Source: Psilocybe azurescens
Taxonomy: Eukaryota > Basidiomycota > Agaricomycetes > Agaricales > Agrocybaceae
Length of the DNA stretch: 64,000 bases
Reading direction: 5' to 3'
Assembly: GCA_023853785.1 (NCBI GenBank)
Contig: JAJIRX010000667.1
Location: 124,001 to 188,000, forward strand
Under the pieces are notes generated by a model. That model did no database searches, had not been told where the DNA came from, and saw nothing but the letters and a program-made list of their open reading frames with translations. Positions 15,082 to 27,964 of the stretch are shown here, piece by piece. Each line of letters begins with the position of its first letter. Positions within the stretch are counted from its first letter, which is position 1. The position numbers were made by a program, and so were the translations under genes.

Positions 15082-16959
15082 ATGATGCTGTCTGCGGGAA
15101 AACTTATCTGGATCTCATGTCGTCCTCTTCTACGACTGTGAGTTGTGTTTGTTATATGCTATCTTTAGACAATCTGATCATCGCATACGCAGAATTTTTT
15201 GTGTTTCCTCTGGCTTTGCTATAGCTAAGGCAGACATTTTCCAGCAGTTGCCGCAGCAGGAGCCGGCCAGATCCTGCTGAACATCACGCTCCCATGCCTG
15301 ATGTTCTCGAAGATCGTCCCGGCCTTCACGTCGCAGAACATCAGCGCTCTGGGTACATCATTTTCTTAGGGACATATGAAAACGGCTAGCTAATGTTATA
15401 ACGTCAAATATAGGACCGCTCGTTCTAGTCGCGGTCTTGTACGAATTATTGGGAATCGTCTTTGCGTTCATCATAAAGCAATTCTTCTGGGTGCCGCATA
15501 GATTCAGGTATGGTATCATTGTTGCTGGAGGATGGGGGAATGTGGGTGATATTCGTGAGTCCTATCTTCCTTGGACAGGACTAATCGTTTACATTATTCA
15601 ATTAGCTACCTCGGTTATTATGAGCGTAACAGGGGCCATTCCGTTCCGAGGTGTCGAAGACCAGAATCTGGCTGTCGCGTATATATCAGCGTTTATTCTA
15701 GTATTCATGGTACGTCTTCCTTGTTTTAATAAAACTATAAGATCATCAGTTTGCCGCTATAGGTAACACTATTTCCTTTTGGAGGACATAAGTGGGTGGC
15801 ATGGGATTTTGAGGGGCCAGATGTCGAACCAGAAGAGGTCCGAGAGATCATGCGATTAAAACGCAAGGCATTTTTCCATTCTTTCGGTCGCCTTTGGAGA
15901 AAAAAGGTTGACAAAAGGGCCGAGAGCCTGACCTGGATGTCCCTGGAGATATTCCAGAAAAGGGAAGACCCACTGGGACGATCGTTCAGCGTATGCGTCA
16001 AAAGCATGTGTCGTTTGTCGATGATTCTTCGACAACGGTTCCCACTGAAGGCATTATGTCGCCTGTGTGCTCTCGGTCTCCCACCGAGACCAATTACCAG
16101 ACATACTCTCTCGAAGCCGACTCTCGGGAAGGCAATGCGACAATAACAAGGGTGGATACTTTGTCGAACGGATGTCAAACCGTTTCGCAATCAGGCATCA
16201 CAAAAGGAGTAGCCGAAGTCCTGCCAACACATTTACCAAGCGTCCGTAGAGCGTCCTACAGCCGTTACATCAATAGGGAGACTGTCCTGGAGTTTTTCAA
16301 GGCTCTTCTTACTCCTTCGTCCATCACGATACTCGTCTCATTTCCAATCGCGCTAATACCAAAACTAAAAGCACTTTTTGTGGAAGTTCCCGGTACATAT
16401 ATGCCTTCTGCACCAGATGGCCAACCTCCACTCGCCTTTGTGCTAGACGCAACGTCTTTCGTAGGAGCCGCCTCCGTTCCTTTAGGCCTTGTCTGCCTCG
16501 GATCCTCCCTCGCTCGTCTCAGTATGCCTAGAAAGGGAGAATGGAAAAATCTACCCATGGGCGCCATTGTATGGCTGTCCGTCGCAAAAATCATCTTCAT
16601 GCCTGTTCTTGGAGTTTTGATATGCGAAGGGCTGACCAAGGTAGGTGTGATATCGAAAGACGATAAAGTCTTAAGATTTGTTTGCATGTGAGTTCTAGTG
16701 CCGTCTCCAAAATCATATAGCTCTAATTTTTCATTAGTTTTTTTTCGTGTCTTCCAACGGCCACAGTTCATGTAGGCTAGCTTTTCTGCTACTCATGCTC
16801 CCTTATTGACCAGACTTGTAATTATAGGTGCTGCTTACTCAGGTGTATAGTGGGACTGGAAGCGCCGAGCATCTATCACCTTTCTTGATTCCTCAATATA
16901 TTCTTATGTTCATTTCCATGACGGCTCTTACAGCCTACACGATTCAGTTACTTTTCTAG
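15082..16959 (+). CDS. PIN-like auxin efflux carrier family transporter
   Basis: A membrane protein with a hydrophobic N-terminal bundle (MLSAGKLIWISCRPLLR, GFAIAKADIF, LNITLPCLMFSKIVPAF, FRYGIIVAGGWGNVGDI), a hydrophilic cytosolic loop (about residues 180-300) and a C-terminal bundle ending SAEHLSPFLIPQYILMF. This is the fungal branch of the auxin efflux carrier family. The substrate is unknown and the membrane is probably ER or plasma membrane. Seven exons: 15082-15137, 15193-15352, 15414-15554, 15606-15709, 15763-16687, 16738-16771, 16828-16959. Two one-base losses break the frame, in TTTT (15237-15240) and AAAA (15913-15916). Restoring both gives 1554 nt (517 residues), which supports both corrections. 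It is either intact with sequencing errors or a young pseudogene. Confidence 0.85.
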
Positions 16960-17745
16960 ATTGTATGTACTGTACCTAGAGTCCCAATAGATCTCGTTCG
17001 AATACATCTTATCAATTACGAGAAATTACATTGTGTGATCAAATCTATGTCCGCGGAAACCACGCGACAAAGTTACAAAAACACGTGGTAGGCATGAAAA
17101 AGCGCGCACAGACCACATGGCGAAAAAGTATATATACCTGACCTCTTGCAGTATGATATCCTTAGAACATACTCAATCAGGATCTGTTTACAGAAACTGA
17201 CCGAGTCTCGCATTTTTACAAATGCCGCATTCTTTATATCCACTCGATGATATTAGCGCTCTCTCGTTTTACTGAGAACATGGCTCTTCTTCATGTTGAG
17301 TCTCGAGGACGTTTGGAGAAGGATTCCTGCACATTTATTTGTGTTTCGGTTTCTTTCTCCAGCGAGACGAGCGTCTGTCTGATGGATATCTTTTTTCCTT
17401 TACGTTTATATTTGTATCATGTAGCTTTACAATTCAATATGTTTTTCTATGTGTAAAGTTATGGCTTTCGAGTTCAATACCTGCTGCTTCACTTGGAGAA
17501 AATATCCTCAAGCTTGTCTTAACTATTTGCCGCTGACCTTCATTATAAACAACCACTGCTTGACCACTGCAGTCAATGATGTGGCACTTGTCCCTTTCAT
17601 CCCCCCTGTCATCATGTCCATTGCCATCTAGATTCTAGATTAATTATTCTGTTTGGATTCCACTTACTTCCACTCGGCGTGAGTACTCGAGTCAAGGTCT
17701 ATAGGGTTCGGCATATCATGACAGTCCCTCAGACCTAGTTTCTCA
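16960..17745. other. Intergenic region
   Basis: 3' flank of the carrier and promoter of the F-box gene. A TATA-like stretch lies near 17129-17140. No gene seen. Confidence 0.5.
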
Positions 17746-19163
17746 ATGGACGCGCTATTGGATTCTATCCGTATCTTAGAACGGAGGAAGGAAGGTCTAT
17801 TGCGCGAAGTCGATAATGTCAACCTAGCTCTTGACATTCAGAAGGCCCAGTATGCCAGGCTCCTCAACAACCAGGCCCCCGTTTACAGGCTGCCCAATGA
17901 GCTCCTGACCAGTATTTTTACCACTTGCCAGCAAAGCCTACGGCTTTCAAACAAGCCTGTCACTCCCTTTCAAGTCGTTATATCACACATATCTCATCGT
18001 TGGAGAGAAATCGTCTTGTCCACGCCGTTATTATGGAACACCATTAATTTTCGCGTTCGACCGATGAACCATGTTCAGAGGCACATCCTTTCGCAATTGG
18101 AGGCCCATTTGACGCGTTCGAATACGTGCTTCCTCGACATCACTCTAGATTTCCACATTGTGGACAACATTTCTGCGTACCTTAATCTCCTCGCCCCAGA
18201 ATCTACTCGTTGGAGGCGATTGGCCATTATAACGAGATATGAGCAAATCTACGATATACACACCTTCCTGCGTGACGCCCACGCGCCCTTACTGGAGCAT
18301 CTGTCTCTTAGTCTCGGAAAGCCGCAGGATGGGACCGGGTCGTTATCGCCTAGACAGCAGTATCTCACTGTTCTTCCGACCATTACTCCTAGCGCGTCAT
18401 CATTGACGTTTGTACGACTTGCGGGCCTCGCTTTAGGCCGTCTACATCCCCCCACGTCGTCCGTGACTACTCTTCACCTTGATGGATGGACTCGACATTT
18501 CATGACCTATGACCAGTTCAAAAGTATACTTCTGGCCGCGACCTCTCTTATTAATTTATCCCTTAATCAGCTCTGCATACATCATCCCCGGGACCCCTGG
18601 AAATTCTCCAGCCCGTCGATCTTCCACATCTTCGTAACCTACGGATTCGGGGCGCATGTCGGCCGTTATCCCTGATGAACGTACCGCAGCTCCATTCACT
18701 ATCTCTGCAGAATGTGGATGCATTCGATTCAGATGCCATCCCGTCTGTGAAATCCTTGTCTCTCGACTCATGCGCACTCGACAAGATAGAAATTGATCAC
18801 TTGTTCCGCTCGTTTCCATCGGTCAGAACGCTGAGCATCGACGATACATTGCCGGATATCTACGAAAAATTGCTCCCGGATTCCAATTCTGCCATTCCTA
18901 ACCCCTGGCCACAACTGAGGACAATCTTGCAGTATGAGTTGCTGAATGTCGACGTTCCACACTTCTGCCACATGGTGTTCAGCCTGCGGAGGACTCACAA
19001 AAAGCTTACAAAGGTCCGCCTCGACCGACGAAGCCGTACAGTGCTTCGGGCGAAGCTCCGACTCGATTGGTTGCAAGGTTTGCTGCAAGTTGAGAACTGC
19101 GACGACCAGGAACCTTGGCCGCTCGGTCTCGGCTATGAAGACGCACACGATCTTTTGCAGTAG
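17746..19163 (+). CDS. F-box protein of the agaricomycete expanded family
   Basis: An intronless gene. The N-terminus is a predicted coiled coil (ERRKEGLLREVDNVNLALD), followed by the F-box core YRLPNELLTSIF and the downstream SHRWREIVLSTPLLWNTINF that typifies the large agaricomycete F-box family. The rest is a degenerate leucine-rich repeat region (HLHSLSL-type repeats). These proteins are presumed substrate adaptors of SCF ubiquitin ligases; the target is unknown. The frame breaks at CCC (18612-18614): adding one C joins HHPRDPWKFSSP to VDLPHLRNLRIRG and gives 472 residues ending at 19163. Without it the protein stops at 18675. Confidence 0.8.
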
Positions 19164-19882
19164 AAAACATTTTGCGCGAGTTTGCAATTTGGTGGGTAGC
19201 TGGGTCATGATTAAGTCACACTAGGTGTTTTGTGGCTATGTGTGGAAAGTGTCGGCAACGGCGAGAGCAGCTTCGGTGAGAGCAGCTTATGCATGCAAGT
19301 GGCGTTGGTCTGTATTCGGATAAATTTCCGCGTTTGTGTATTGAGAACAGAGAAGAGATATAGGGATCATCTGTCATTCGCTTGCTTTGCTCTGCTTGGT
19401 AAACGTTCCATTTGATTTAGTTGCGCATTCGAGTGTTACAAAACTTTTCTTTTGAGTAACGGAAAGTAATAAATCGGACAAACTGAATGACCGCGACAAG
19501 GCTGATGTACTCGTATAACGGTGAGGCAAGGGGAGTTAGCACATGGCCGGGCCTAGGTTCACCGGATGTATCATACAGGGGGGGTCTTTTTCAGTGAAAT
19601 GAAGAGCATCCGGACAAAATGAGGCAGATTTGTGATAAAAAACCGGAGTGCGTGAGAAGCAGGATAAAGTTGTGCGGGTATGGGGTTTGTCATCTGGCGT
19701 GACTGTGACTAAGATTGAATACGCTCCGATCCGTTTTGTCGATCTATAAGCACAGTCAGCGGCTGTTGTGTACCCTTTCATAATCCATGTTCCTCCTCTC
19801 AGCGAAATCCCTCTCATAACAGCTACTATATATCATAACTGCTCCTTTCTACTACCTCTCTGTTACCTCGGCTTCCATTGTC
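19164..19882. other. Intergenic region
   Basis: 3' flank of the F-box gene and promoter of the DsbA-like gene. A TATA-like sequence (ACTATATATC) is present about 55 bp before the start codon. No gene seen. Confidence 0.5.
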
Positions 19883-20858
19883 ATGTCCACCCGTCTTGTT
19901 AAATTAACCGTCCTCACAGATTTCGTGAGTACCCGGATGTGCCCATTATCACTCTTCTAAGATGTCTCGCTTACGCTCGGTTCGCATTTAGACTTGCGCA
20001 AACTGCTGTGTCGGCCAACACGAGCTCCTAAATGCTGTCACCTACTGCCAGGATACTCTCCCCCTGCAATTTGAGATCGAGCACCTGCCATTCCGTCTCA
20101 TAAATTCCACCATCCTCCCTGATGACAGCAAAGTAGACAAGACCGATTTCTTCTTGACCCATATCGGCAAGGAAAAATTCAGTAAGATGTCAGACGCCGT
20201 TTCCAAATGGGCGGAAGAGAAAGGAATTCCTATGTGCGCACCTACCCTCTCTCTTGGCCTTGTTCATTCGTTGCTCATCTTGTTCTCTAGATCATTCCGT
20301 GGCGTCATGAGCCAGACCATCCGTGCTCATCGCCTCTGTCAGAAAGCCTACAAAATCGGCGGTCAGGCGAAACAAATTCCTCTGATGTGCGCAGTATTCA
20401 AAGCGTACATGGAGGAGGGACGGAACATCGCCGACATCAATGTCTTAGCAGAACTCGCTGAAAGCACTGGGACTATGTCGAAAGACGATGTGAGTCGCTT
20501 TTTTCGTTGTGGATGTATTTTGCCGTATTGATATCCCGCTCTCGCTTCACAGACTATCAAATTCTTGGAGTCAGACGAGCTTGAAAAGGAGGTTGATGCC
20601 ATGACCAATGAAGCGCGCTCGAAAGGAATCACTGGTGTTCCGATGACGATTATCGACGGCAAATGGGCCGTTAGCGGCGGGCAATCTTCGGACGTCTTTA
20701 TTCAGGTGAGAAACAACCTTTTCCTAGCTTCGAATGCGCGCGCGGCAGTGCAGCATGCTAAAGAAATTCTCTTGTGACAGATTTTCAAGAAACTTGCTGT
20801 CGCCGGCGTACACTCCCCACCTTCTCCCTTCTCAGGTCCTGTCACGGACGTTGCTTAA
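19883..20858 (+). CDS. DsbA-family thioredoxin-like oxidoreductase (FrnE-type)
   Basis: Five exons (19883-19924, 19992-20233, 20291-20489, 20553-20705, 20781-20858) sum to 714 nt, 237 residues, in frame without correction. The redox motif TCANCCVGQHEL (CxxC followed by another Cys) sits right after the first beta strand. The helical insert and the C-terminal GITGVPMTIIDGKWAVSGGQ contain the cis-Pro loop and FrnE-type ending. There is no signal peptide, so a cytosolic disulfide or isomerase-like role is inferred. Fungal members of this family are largely uncharacterised. Confidence 0.87.
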
Positions 20859-23800
20859 TTCGATCACCAACCCTTGTTCAGCCATTCTATTCTAGTTGCG
20901 ACCCTCATTTGACTTTTGCTCGTAGTTACATTTCAATTTATTTCTTGCTTTTTTTTTCTCTTTTGTTCTTTTCTTTTTTTCCCTCTTTATCATCTGCGCT
21001 ATCTCTTTCATTTTCCCATTTCTGTTTCCTCTCTTTCTTGTAGGCTGTATATCCTCCTCCTCTATGTTTTCTCCTGCTTGTAATTCTTTAGTTATGACCG
21101 TTAGTCGCAAAGCCTTTCCTTGCTATGCTACTATTCTCCGCCATGCTTTGAATTCGCGCGAATGCGATTTGACAGTCAAGCCCCCTCCAATACTCGGGTT
21201 TACCGCTCCTGAAGTTTCCCCATTTGGTGTTTGGTGACACATCTGCCAAACTCTGGCTTGACGTCTTGGGTAAGCTCTGCTTATTTTTGAGGCGGGTACA
21301 TATTATTGTACTCCATCAAAGTTTGGCACTAATTTGGTCATTTTCTTTAGAAGTTTTTCTCCAAACTTAATCTTTTCGGCAACTCGGATTTGTCCGTTTG
21401 CGATACGATGACACACTTTCCTCACAGGCTTGCTTATTTTGAGGTAAGTCCGCGTTGGATTCCGTCAGCTTTCTACTAAATTTGGACCTTTTTCAGTCAT
21501 AACCTCCTCAAAATAACGGTCTGACTAAGGTCACTTGATGTCTCCTCGTGCTGCACTCCACATTTTCCCTGTGGATATACACCCGAAATACGAATAACTA
21601 TTTGCCTCACCAATAACCTCCTTTCAGCCTGTTTTGCCTTTCGATACGCTTTCGGGTTGTTCGGGGTACACTGTGCTGCGCATGTAATGCAGCATATATG
21701 CCTCATGCGGGAGAGGCTATATCATGATTCATCGGTATCGCGTGTGGGCTTCACTGTCTGTATACATCTGAGTCGTCTACTCAATTTCATACCAAATTCA
21801 AATTGACGCAAAGCGACGACCTTCGGTACCGAATTGAAGGGGGAGTTTCAGGATCGCATATCCTTGACCCCGATTGGCGACTCTTGTAAGGTAGGTGTCA
21901 TCCATAGGCTTCCAAAAATGGAAGGTGCCCGCAAAAACACAGTAAATGTGAATTTATGAAATATTGGGAATGAAAATTAAAAATCTACTTCCCACAAATG
22001 ATAGTAATAGATGTTTTAAATAGTATCTGAAATTTTTGTAGTGATCTGTGCAGAACTGAGTGAATTATTTTCCAACGAAGGTCAATCAATGATTGTGTCG
22101 GAAAAATCGAGATCAGAATATATGCATAGACATGAGCACATCTACACTTATCAGTCCATCAGCTTTTTGGCCGGTTGACATGTTTCAGTAATCTTCCTAT
22201 ATAATATTGTCGGAATAGTCAGACTGACCACCCATTGTCAGAAATATCATCTCATATCTGTTGGTACCAGATACTGGGCTTGTATATACAATCTGTACTG
22301 GTTGAAAAACAAAAGATTCGAAATATTCAGAAATCACAATAAAATATTCAAAAACTGTCTGTATTTTTATATAGAGCTGTACAAGATATGTAGCTACGAC
22401 CTAGTTTACAGGAATTCTTAATCAATACAAAACCCTGAGTAAGAAAGATGTGCCTGATTAAGGTGTAAATCAGCAAGCGCTCTGAAAAGACTCAAGAGGA
22501 ATATCAAAGGATTTACTCACCATCGGAAAGATGCAGCGCACAAAGATGTTAGCATCAACATCAGTAAGAAGGTGGAAAGGGACTCACCGAGTGTGGGGGT
22601 TTGCAAAGCTGCAATTTTGTCCCAATAATAGTAAGCACCTGGATTGCTTGAGGGAGAAATGACAACTTACCTCTGTTAACCCAAGCTCCTTTAATTTTCA
22701 GTTAGCTGCGAGTAAAATCAGGACAAGATGCCCGAATCTAATTTCAAGACAGCCTTACATACACACAAAGCTCATGCCCTAAACCCACAATGCTCCACAC
22801 TCCACCAATGCCCCACTTGCACGACTACAACATGCTCCACTCAGGAAACTTAAGTCATATGACCGTGTTTGCTATATTATTATGTTCAAGTTCGGTTGTG
22901 ACATGCCATGTTCTTGTCGTAGTTAGGGTGTAGCCAAGTCATAGCCAAGGTCTAAATTGGCATAACCATTACTGAAGTTGTATGAGGTAAAGCAAGTCAA
23001 GCACCATGGCCAATTGAGGTCAGTAAGAGGACTCGCTTTTCGTTTCATTCTCTGAATGGTTGATGGTCACAGTCTAGCCACTTTTATCTTCTAGATGTTT
23101 AGGTTAATCTGTAGAATAAGTCAAGTTAAAAATTTTTGGTTCAGACATATAACTGTAGGCCTGAATGATGAAGCGTGATATGTTCTCACAAGCTCACAAG
23201 TGGGCGGCTTTTGTGTAGTGATCAAGCCCTGATCATCTGTACAAACAGATTATATGACCTGATCAACCTGCTGATATGCCTTCGTGCAAAGCTTGATCAG
23301 TTCTGATAAGTTCATCAGCTTCGTAAGGTGGTGATATGCTAATTTGGATTTTTCCGACATGGCAATGATCACAACAGATTGATTCGACAATGCTTCCTTC
23401 CAATATCACTCTGCCCCTCAAAATCTCTCATGATTGACTGCTGAAAATTTTTTGATGTTTGGTTGGATCATGTAGGTAAATGAGAGTAATACACGAAAGA
23501 ATAAACAGATATAGAGACACAATGTGTGCCTCAGGTGGGGGCACTAGTATTGTTTTGAAAATAACTCTGAGAAATCACTGTATTTGCCAACCAAAATTTA
23601 CATGGGCGTGTATTTTCACAATCTCTACACTTTGTGGGAAGCACATTTGTCAAAATCTATACCAATTTCTTTAAATTCGCGTTTTTATGTCTAATTGCCA
23701 GCCACCTCACCTTCCTTTTCAGGATCTGTCACACTGCTCACGTGATGTCTGTCGAAAATGGATGACACCTACCTTATTTGTTAAGGTCATACAGTGACTT

Positions 23801-24199
23801 GCAGCGACCTGCAATGATACACCGTGCTTTTTGTGGGCATGCTTTTCGGCGATCTGGTGGGTCAGCGATTTAGTGCATATACTTTACCTAAGTACTTTAC
23901 CGAGGACCTTGTGATAATTCATTCGCTCCATCTACTAAATACACGACCCGGAGTGCATTTGATATCTCTTACTAAATGATCGGGAGGCCATATATACAGG
24001 TTTAATTTAGACCAGCTTCCTGTGTCCCTTTGGCAGTTGTGGTTAATTATGGCGGTGGAGGATTTGAAGGCAGAATGATGCACGATATGTTGTAAGAGAG
24101 GCGCCTACAATAGTTGTGGGAACAATGACATCACGTTCACAGAATATCTCTTGAGGTCTTCAACGCTGCCCAACTTGCTGAGAGCGACCTTAAAGCTTA
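20859..24199. other. Gene-poor, AT-rich region of about 3.3 kb
   Basis: It starts with a pyrimidine-rich 3' flank (20930-21050) and continues through AT-rich sequence with only short open frames. I recognise no protein, tRNA or complete transposon. The final 150 bp are upstream of the Sfk1-like gene. Confidence 0.45.
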
Positions 24200-25164
24200 A
24201 TGGCTCATATTCCGCTCCGCTATCACCACTGGACATATGTCTGGATACCTGTCGCCGCTGCTGCCATGTGGTTCTCCACATTGCTCGCGATGCTTATCGT
24301 CTGGCTCGCGTCGGGTCGCCCAAAGTACGTCTCACAGGAGGGCACAATCGCATACATCTCAGATGTCGGAGCGGATATCCTCAAACCCCTCTTTGTCACC
24401 GGCTGCGCAATAACAGGAGTCGGCTTCTTCTTGACGCTCCTGACGGGGCGCCTGCTGAGGCACACAGGAAGGTGATGCAGGCAATGCGCCACACAACCCT
24501 GTCAAAATTGACTAATGCGGACTGCTCTTTGCGCACATATGCTTCTAGATTGATGCCCAATATGCGCCGACGAGAGCGCGTCTTCAGCATACTTGCCATC
24601 ATAGGCTCTATCATCGGTGCTTGTGGACTCCTATTTCTTTCTATATTCGATACCAAGCGCTTTCCGAGAGCCCATCGCGTATTTCTCCTCGTCTTTATAG
24701 TTGGTGTTGCTTTAAGCGCCATCTTCTCCATCATAGAGGTATTTTCTTGTCCTTTAATTTTTTATCCCAATTCATAGATTAATATTATCGAAAACAGTAC
24801 CGATGGGTCAGCAAAGATTTCCTTGATCAGACGAAGCTCAGAAAGGCATACATCGCCAAAGCAGTTATTGCGATCATTCTAATTATCCTCGCTATCGCAT
24901 TTGGAATTACGCTTTTCAAGGCACGAGACGTCGGAGGTACCTCTCTTCGATTCTCATCATCATCAAAGTCATCTCAAAGAATCGTATTTTTCAGCGGTCT
25001 TGGAATGGGTAATCGCATTCGGCTTCACGTTCTATCTCCTTTCCTTCTTCTACGACCTTCGCCTATCAAAGAACGTCGAACGAGGAGAACTCAAAGCACT
25101 TGCTCATCCTAGCAGAACTAATGTAGTAAACGGGAACGAGAGACAAATGACGGAGATGGCCTAA
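24200..25164 (+). CDS. Frag1/DRAM/Sfk1 family multi-pass membrane protein
   Basis: Four exons (24200-24471, 24549-24738, 24798-24936, 24995-25164) sum to 771 nt, 256 residues. Six hydrophobic segments are visible. Family signatures are HHWTYVWIPVAAA, SQEGTIAYISDVGADILKP and RRERVFSILAIIGS; the last transmembrane pair ends in FGFTFYLLSFFYDLR before a hydrophilic tail. Yeast Sfk1 works with the PI4-kinase Stt4 and affects plasma-membrane lipid organisation; that role is by homology only. The start ATG directly precedes the conserved HHWTY motif. Confidence 0.88.
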
Positions 25165-25468
25165 CAGTCAGCATATTCTTCACTTACACCCGCAGCCAAA
25201 AAAAAGACATTCGTCATTATGGCAGGACACACTAGCATCAGCTCTCTCCGTTATCCACAATAATTTGTTTTGCTAGCTTGTTTACGGACTTTGCAGTGCT
25301 ATTAAATCTAATACATGATCGATACGACTATATTACTTGTATATATAACTCCAGAAGATGAACAGTGAAAAAATAACATTAAATCGCGCACAAATGGCTT
25401 TGTCCCACTTCCCTGTTTCCACCTCCCAATAACCTGCTCCAATGAACCGGTTACCAGCAACCTTTGTG
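25165..25468. other. Convergent intergenic region
   Basis: Shared 3' flanks of the Sfk1-like gene (plus) and the C2-domain gene (minus). No gene seen. Confidence 0.5.
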
Positions 25469-27556
25469 TCACTGCCACCTGCCTGGCATCGCCTCACTAC
25501 CGGCGGCAGCAGCCGCTCTCTCTTCCGCCAGGTTAAGGTCTCGGTCCAATTGCATGGCCAATTCCAAATCTTTCAGTTCCTGTTCTCTTCGCCGCGAAGC
25601 CTCTTCCTCCGCCCTCCGCAGTGCCTCTACCCGTGCTCTGTCCGGCCCAGGAGTGCTGACCTTTGTAGGAGGCGTTGGTACTCGAGTGACAGGTGCTGCT
25701 GGCGCAGGAGTAGGTGCTGCCGCCGATGCTGCCGGGGTAGGAGGGGCAGGTCGGGAGGGCGCGGCAGAAGTTGAGGAAGATGCCCCAGGAGGTAAAGGCA
25801 GAGGCGACTGATACCTCGCTTGTAAATACGGATCGAACGTCTGCTCATCCCGCGACGACGACGTCCTATGCGTTGGCGGAGGATGTTGACGATACTGCTG
25901 CCCATATCCCGCACTAGCCACGTTATGCTCGCTGTAGGTGGAGAACGAATGGTGCTGTGGCTGCTCTTGGGTAGGGGAAACAATCATGGGCATTGGGAAT
26001 GAGAATGTCGCATTTGATGCGGCAATGGCACCGGAGGTACTTTGTTGCCAAAGTAAGGGTGGACCGCTGGGAGGAGGTGAGCTGTAGCCTGTGTAAGAAG
26101 TCCCTTGTGCCTGTGCGGCATACGGGGAAGGCCCTGCGGGAGAAGGGGCAATAGATTGTGCACGACCGGGACCTAAGCCAGGATTGGCGGGTAGAACATT
26201 GCCTCCTGCATGAAGATTAGCAGGATTGCTAGGAGGGGCATTCCCTCCAATGTAAGGATTACTAGAGTTATTAGGTGTAGTATTCCCTCCGATGTTAGCA
26301 TGGTTTCTAGGAGGCGTGGTATTCCCTGCGATGTAAGGATTTTGAGGGGAAGCACCACTCCCTGTGATATATGGATTGGGTGCAGACGCTTCGTCTTGCC
26401 CATATTTCGAGTAAACTTCCTGGGGAGGAGAGGAGGGGTGACGAACATGCTCATGTCCATGAGCTTTGCTCTGGTTTTGAGAATTAGCAGTCGGCTGAGG
26501 GCTAGCAGCAGTCAACGGAGGAGTTGTTCTGCCTGGTCCAGGACGCAGAACGTTGGGCAAAGGTGCGCCTCCTTGAGGCTGCTGAACGTTGCCGTTACTT
26601 TCTTGCTGTCGGTGCCCAGGATAAGTGTCGTATGAATCCTTTGCGGGCAAAGCATCTTTCCTGCCTTTTGGCGAAGATCCGGCGCTTGCAGGATGTGTTG
26701 GTATAAGACTTACAGGTAGTGCGTTTATTTTGGGGTTGGGTCCTTGACTGCTAACACCTTGAGGTGGGTAATGTTGATTGTGCGGTAGGGAGGAAGAGGA
26801 AGGCGCAATTGGCGCAGGTGCTGTGTGCGCTTGTGCGTATACCTGAGCTGCAGATGGACCCTGTGGCCGCGAAAGCCGATCAGCGGGTGATAATTTTGAG
26901 GGCCGTCTGCTAAGGTTGTTTTGGGATAGCAACGCGGAAAGTTGCTTGTTGGAAACAGGCGGTGCTGCTGCAGGAGCTGGTGCATTGGCATAATAGGTCA
27001 TTTCCAGGTATAGTTCCCCGCGTTTGACCCCGTCCACTTCTAGGGGCACCCAGTCTATCCATTCCTCTGCGGTCAGCTTTCTTGTACGATGGTTGTAGAA
27101 GTGGATAAGGAGCTAACCGTCGAATTCGCCTGTCCGTAGTGTTTCTGTAATATCGACGACACCCTGCCCCATTAGATCCTCTGATCGTGGTTCTTGAGCA
27201 TAACAAGCGACTTCCAGCTTCCTGTACTTCGTCGCTGTGCTCTTCACGATCTTAAATCGTACTTCTCCATCCCACTCAGGGCGCTGCCCGCCCTTGATAT
27301 CGACATGTGTGCGCTTCTGAGCGCCTAAAAAAGTCATCGAACAGAGAGCGATGCCGATACCGATTTAAGATAAGAAATTGGCATTGTCGTAAAGATACGC
27401 ACCGTTCAGAGTTGCCTGCGCAAAGACATCAGACTTCCGAAACGAATGTTTATCGTTAAGATTCCTTGCTTTGAGAAGAACCACGATAAGTGTGCCGATC
27501 TCGTCCTCTTTGTTTATTTTGTCGTTCAAGTTGATTGGCGTTTTGGTTTTGTTCAT
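25469..27556 (-). CDS. C2-domain protein with proline-rich tail, Inn1/Fic1-like ingression protein
   Basis: Three exons (27403-27556, 27118-27324, 25469-27054) sum to 1947 nt, 648 residues. The first 140 residues form a C2 domain (IGTLIVVLLKARNL, SDVFAQATLNG, WDGEVRFKI, GQGVVDITETL, GELYLEMTYY). The rest is a Pro/Ser/Gln-rich disordered tail with a degenerate repeat around NPYI and GGN, and a charged helix (RAEEEASRRREQELKDLE) near the C-terminus. In yeasts, Inn1/Fic1 couples actomyosin ring contraction to septum synthesis through SH3 partners that bind PxxP motifs. The same role at the septum is inferred. No frame break. Confidence 0.85.
26180..26400 (-). repeat. Degenerate in-frame repeat in the C2-protein tail
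   Basis: The translated units NPYITGSGASPQ, NPYIAGNTTPPR, NPYIGGNAPPS and related HANIGGN and NLHAGGN units repeat every 11-17 residues, with matching imperfect repetition of the DNA. Confidence 0.75.
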
Positions 27557-27964
27557 CGGGTATTACGATGATGACGATGAAGGGCTGTAAATAGAACGCG
27601 AGGTATAATCAGTGGGTTAACCAACCATCCACTGGGTCCAGTGAGTTTATATAGGATGGGGATGCAATTCCAGGTGATTCCAGTGACAAGCTGTGAGGTT
27701 GCTACGAAAGCTGTGTGGGCGTCCTTGTAGCCCCTGCGGAGACCTCAGAAAGTTGTCGAAGCATTATGACAGCTGTGTTAGATCATATACGTTCAATCAT
27801 CCATGCAGGCACATCTTCTCACGTTATCGCACAGTGACATGACACCTCCAACTTTTCACAAGTTGTGTGTAAAACCCTTGGGGTCACATTTCGAGAGATA
27901 TTTAGAAGGTTTACAAACAGTGACCGAATACATTTGGAATTGATGGTAAAGATAGACAATTCAT
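27557..27964. other. Intergenic region
   Basis: Promoter of the C2-domain gene and 3' flank of the first IucA/IucC gene. Nothing else recognised. Confidence 0.5.

Noticed and set aside
23290..23330. GATA-like site TTCTGATAA in the gene-poor region
   Set aside because: It lacks the ATC start of the iron-GATA consensus and is not near a gene.
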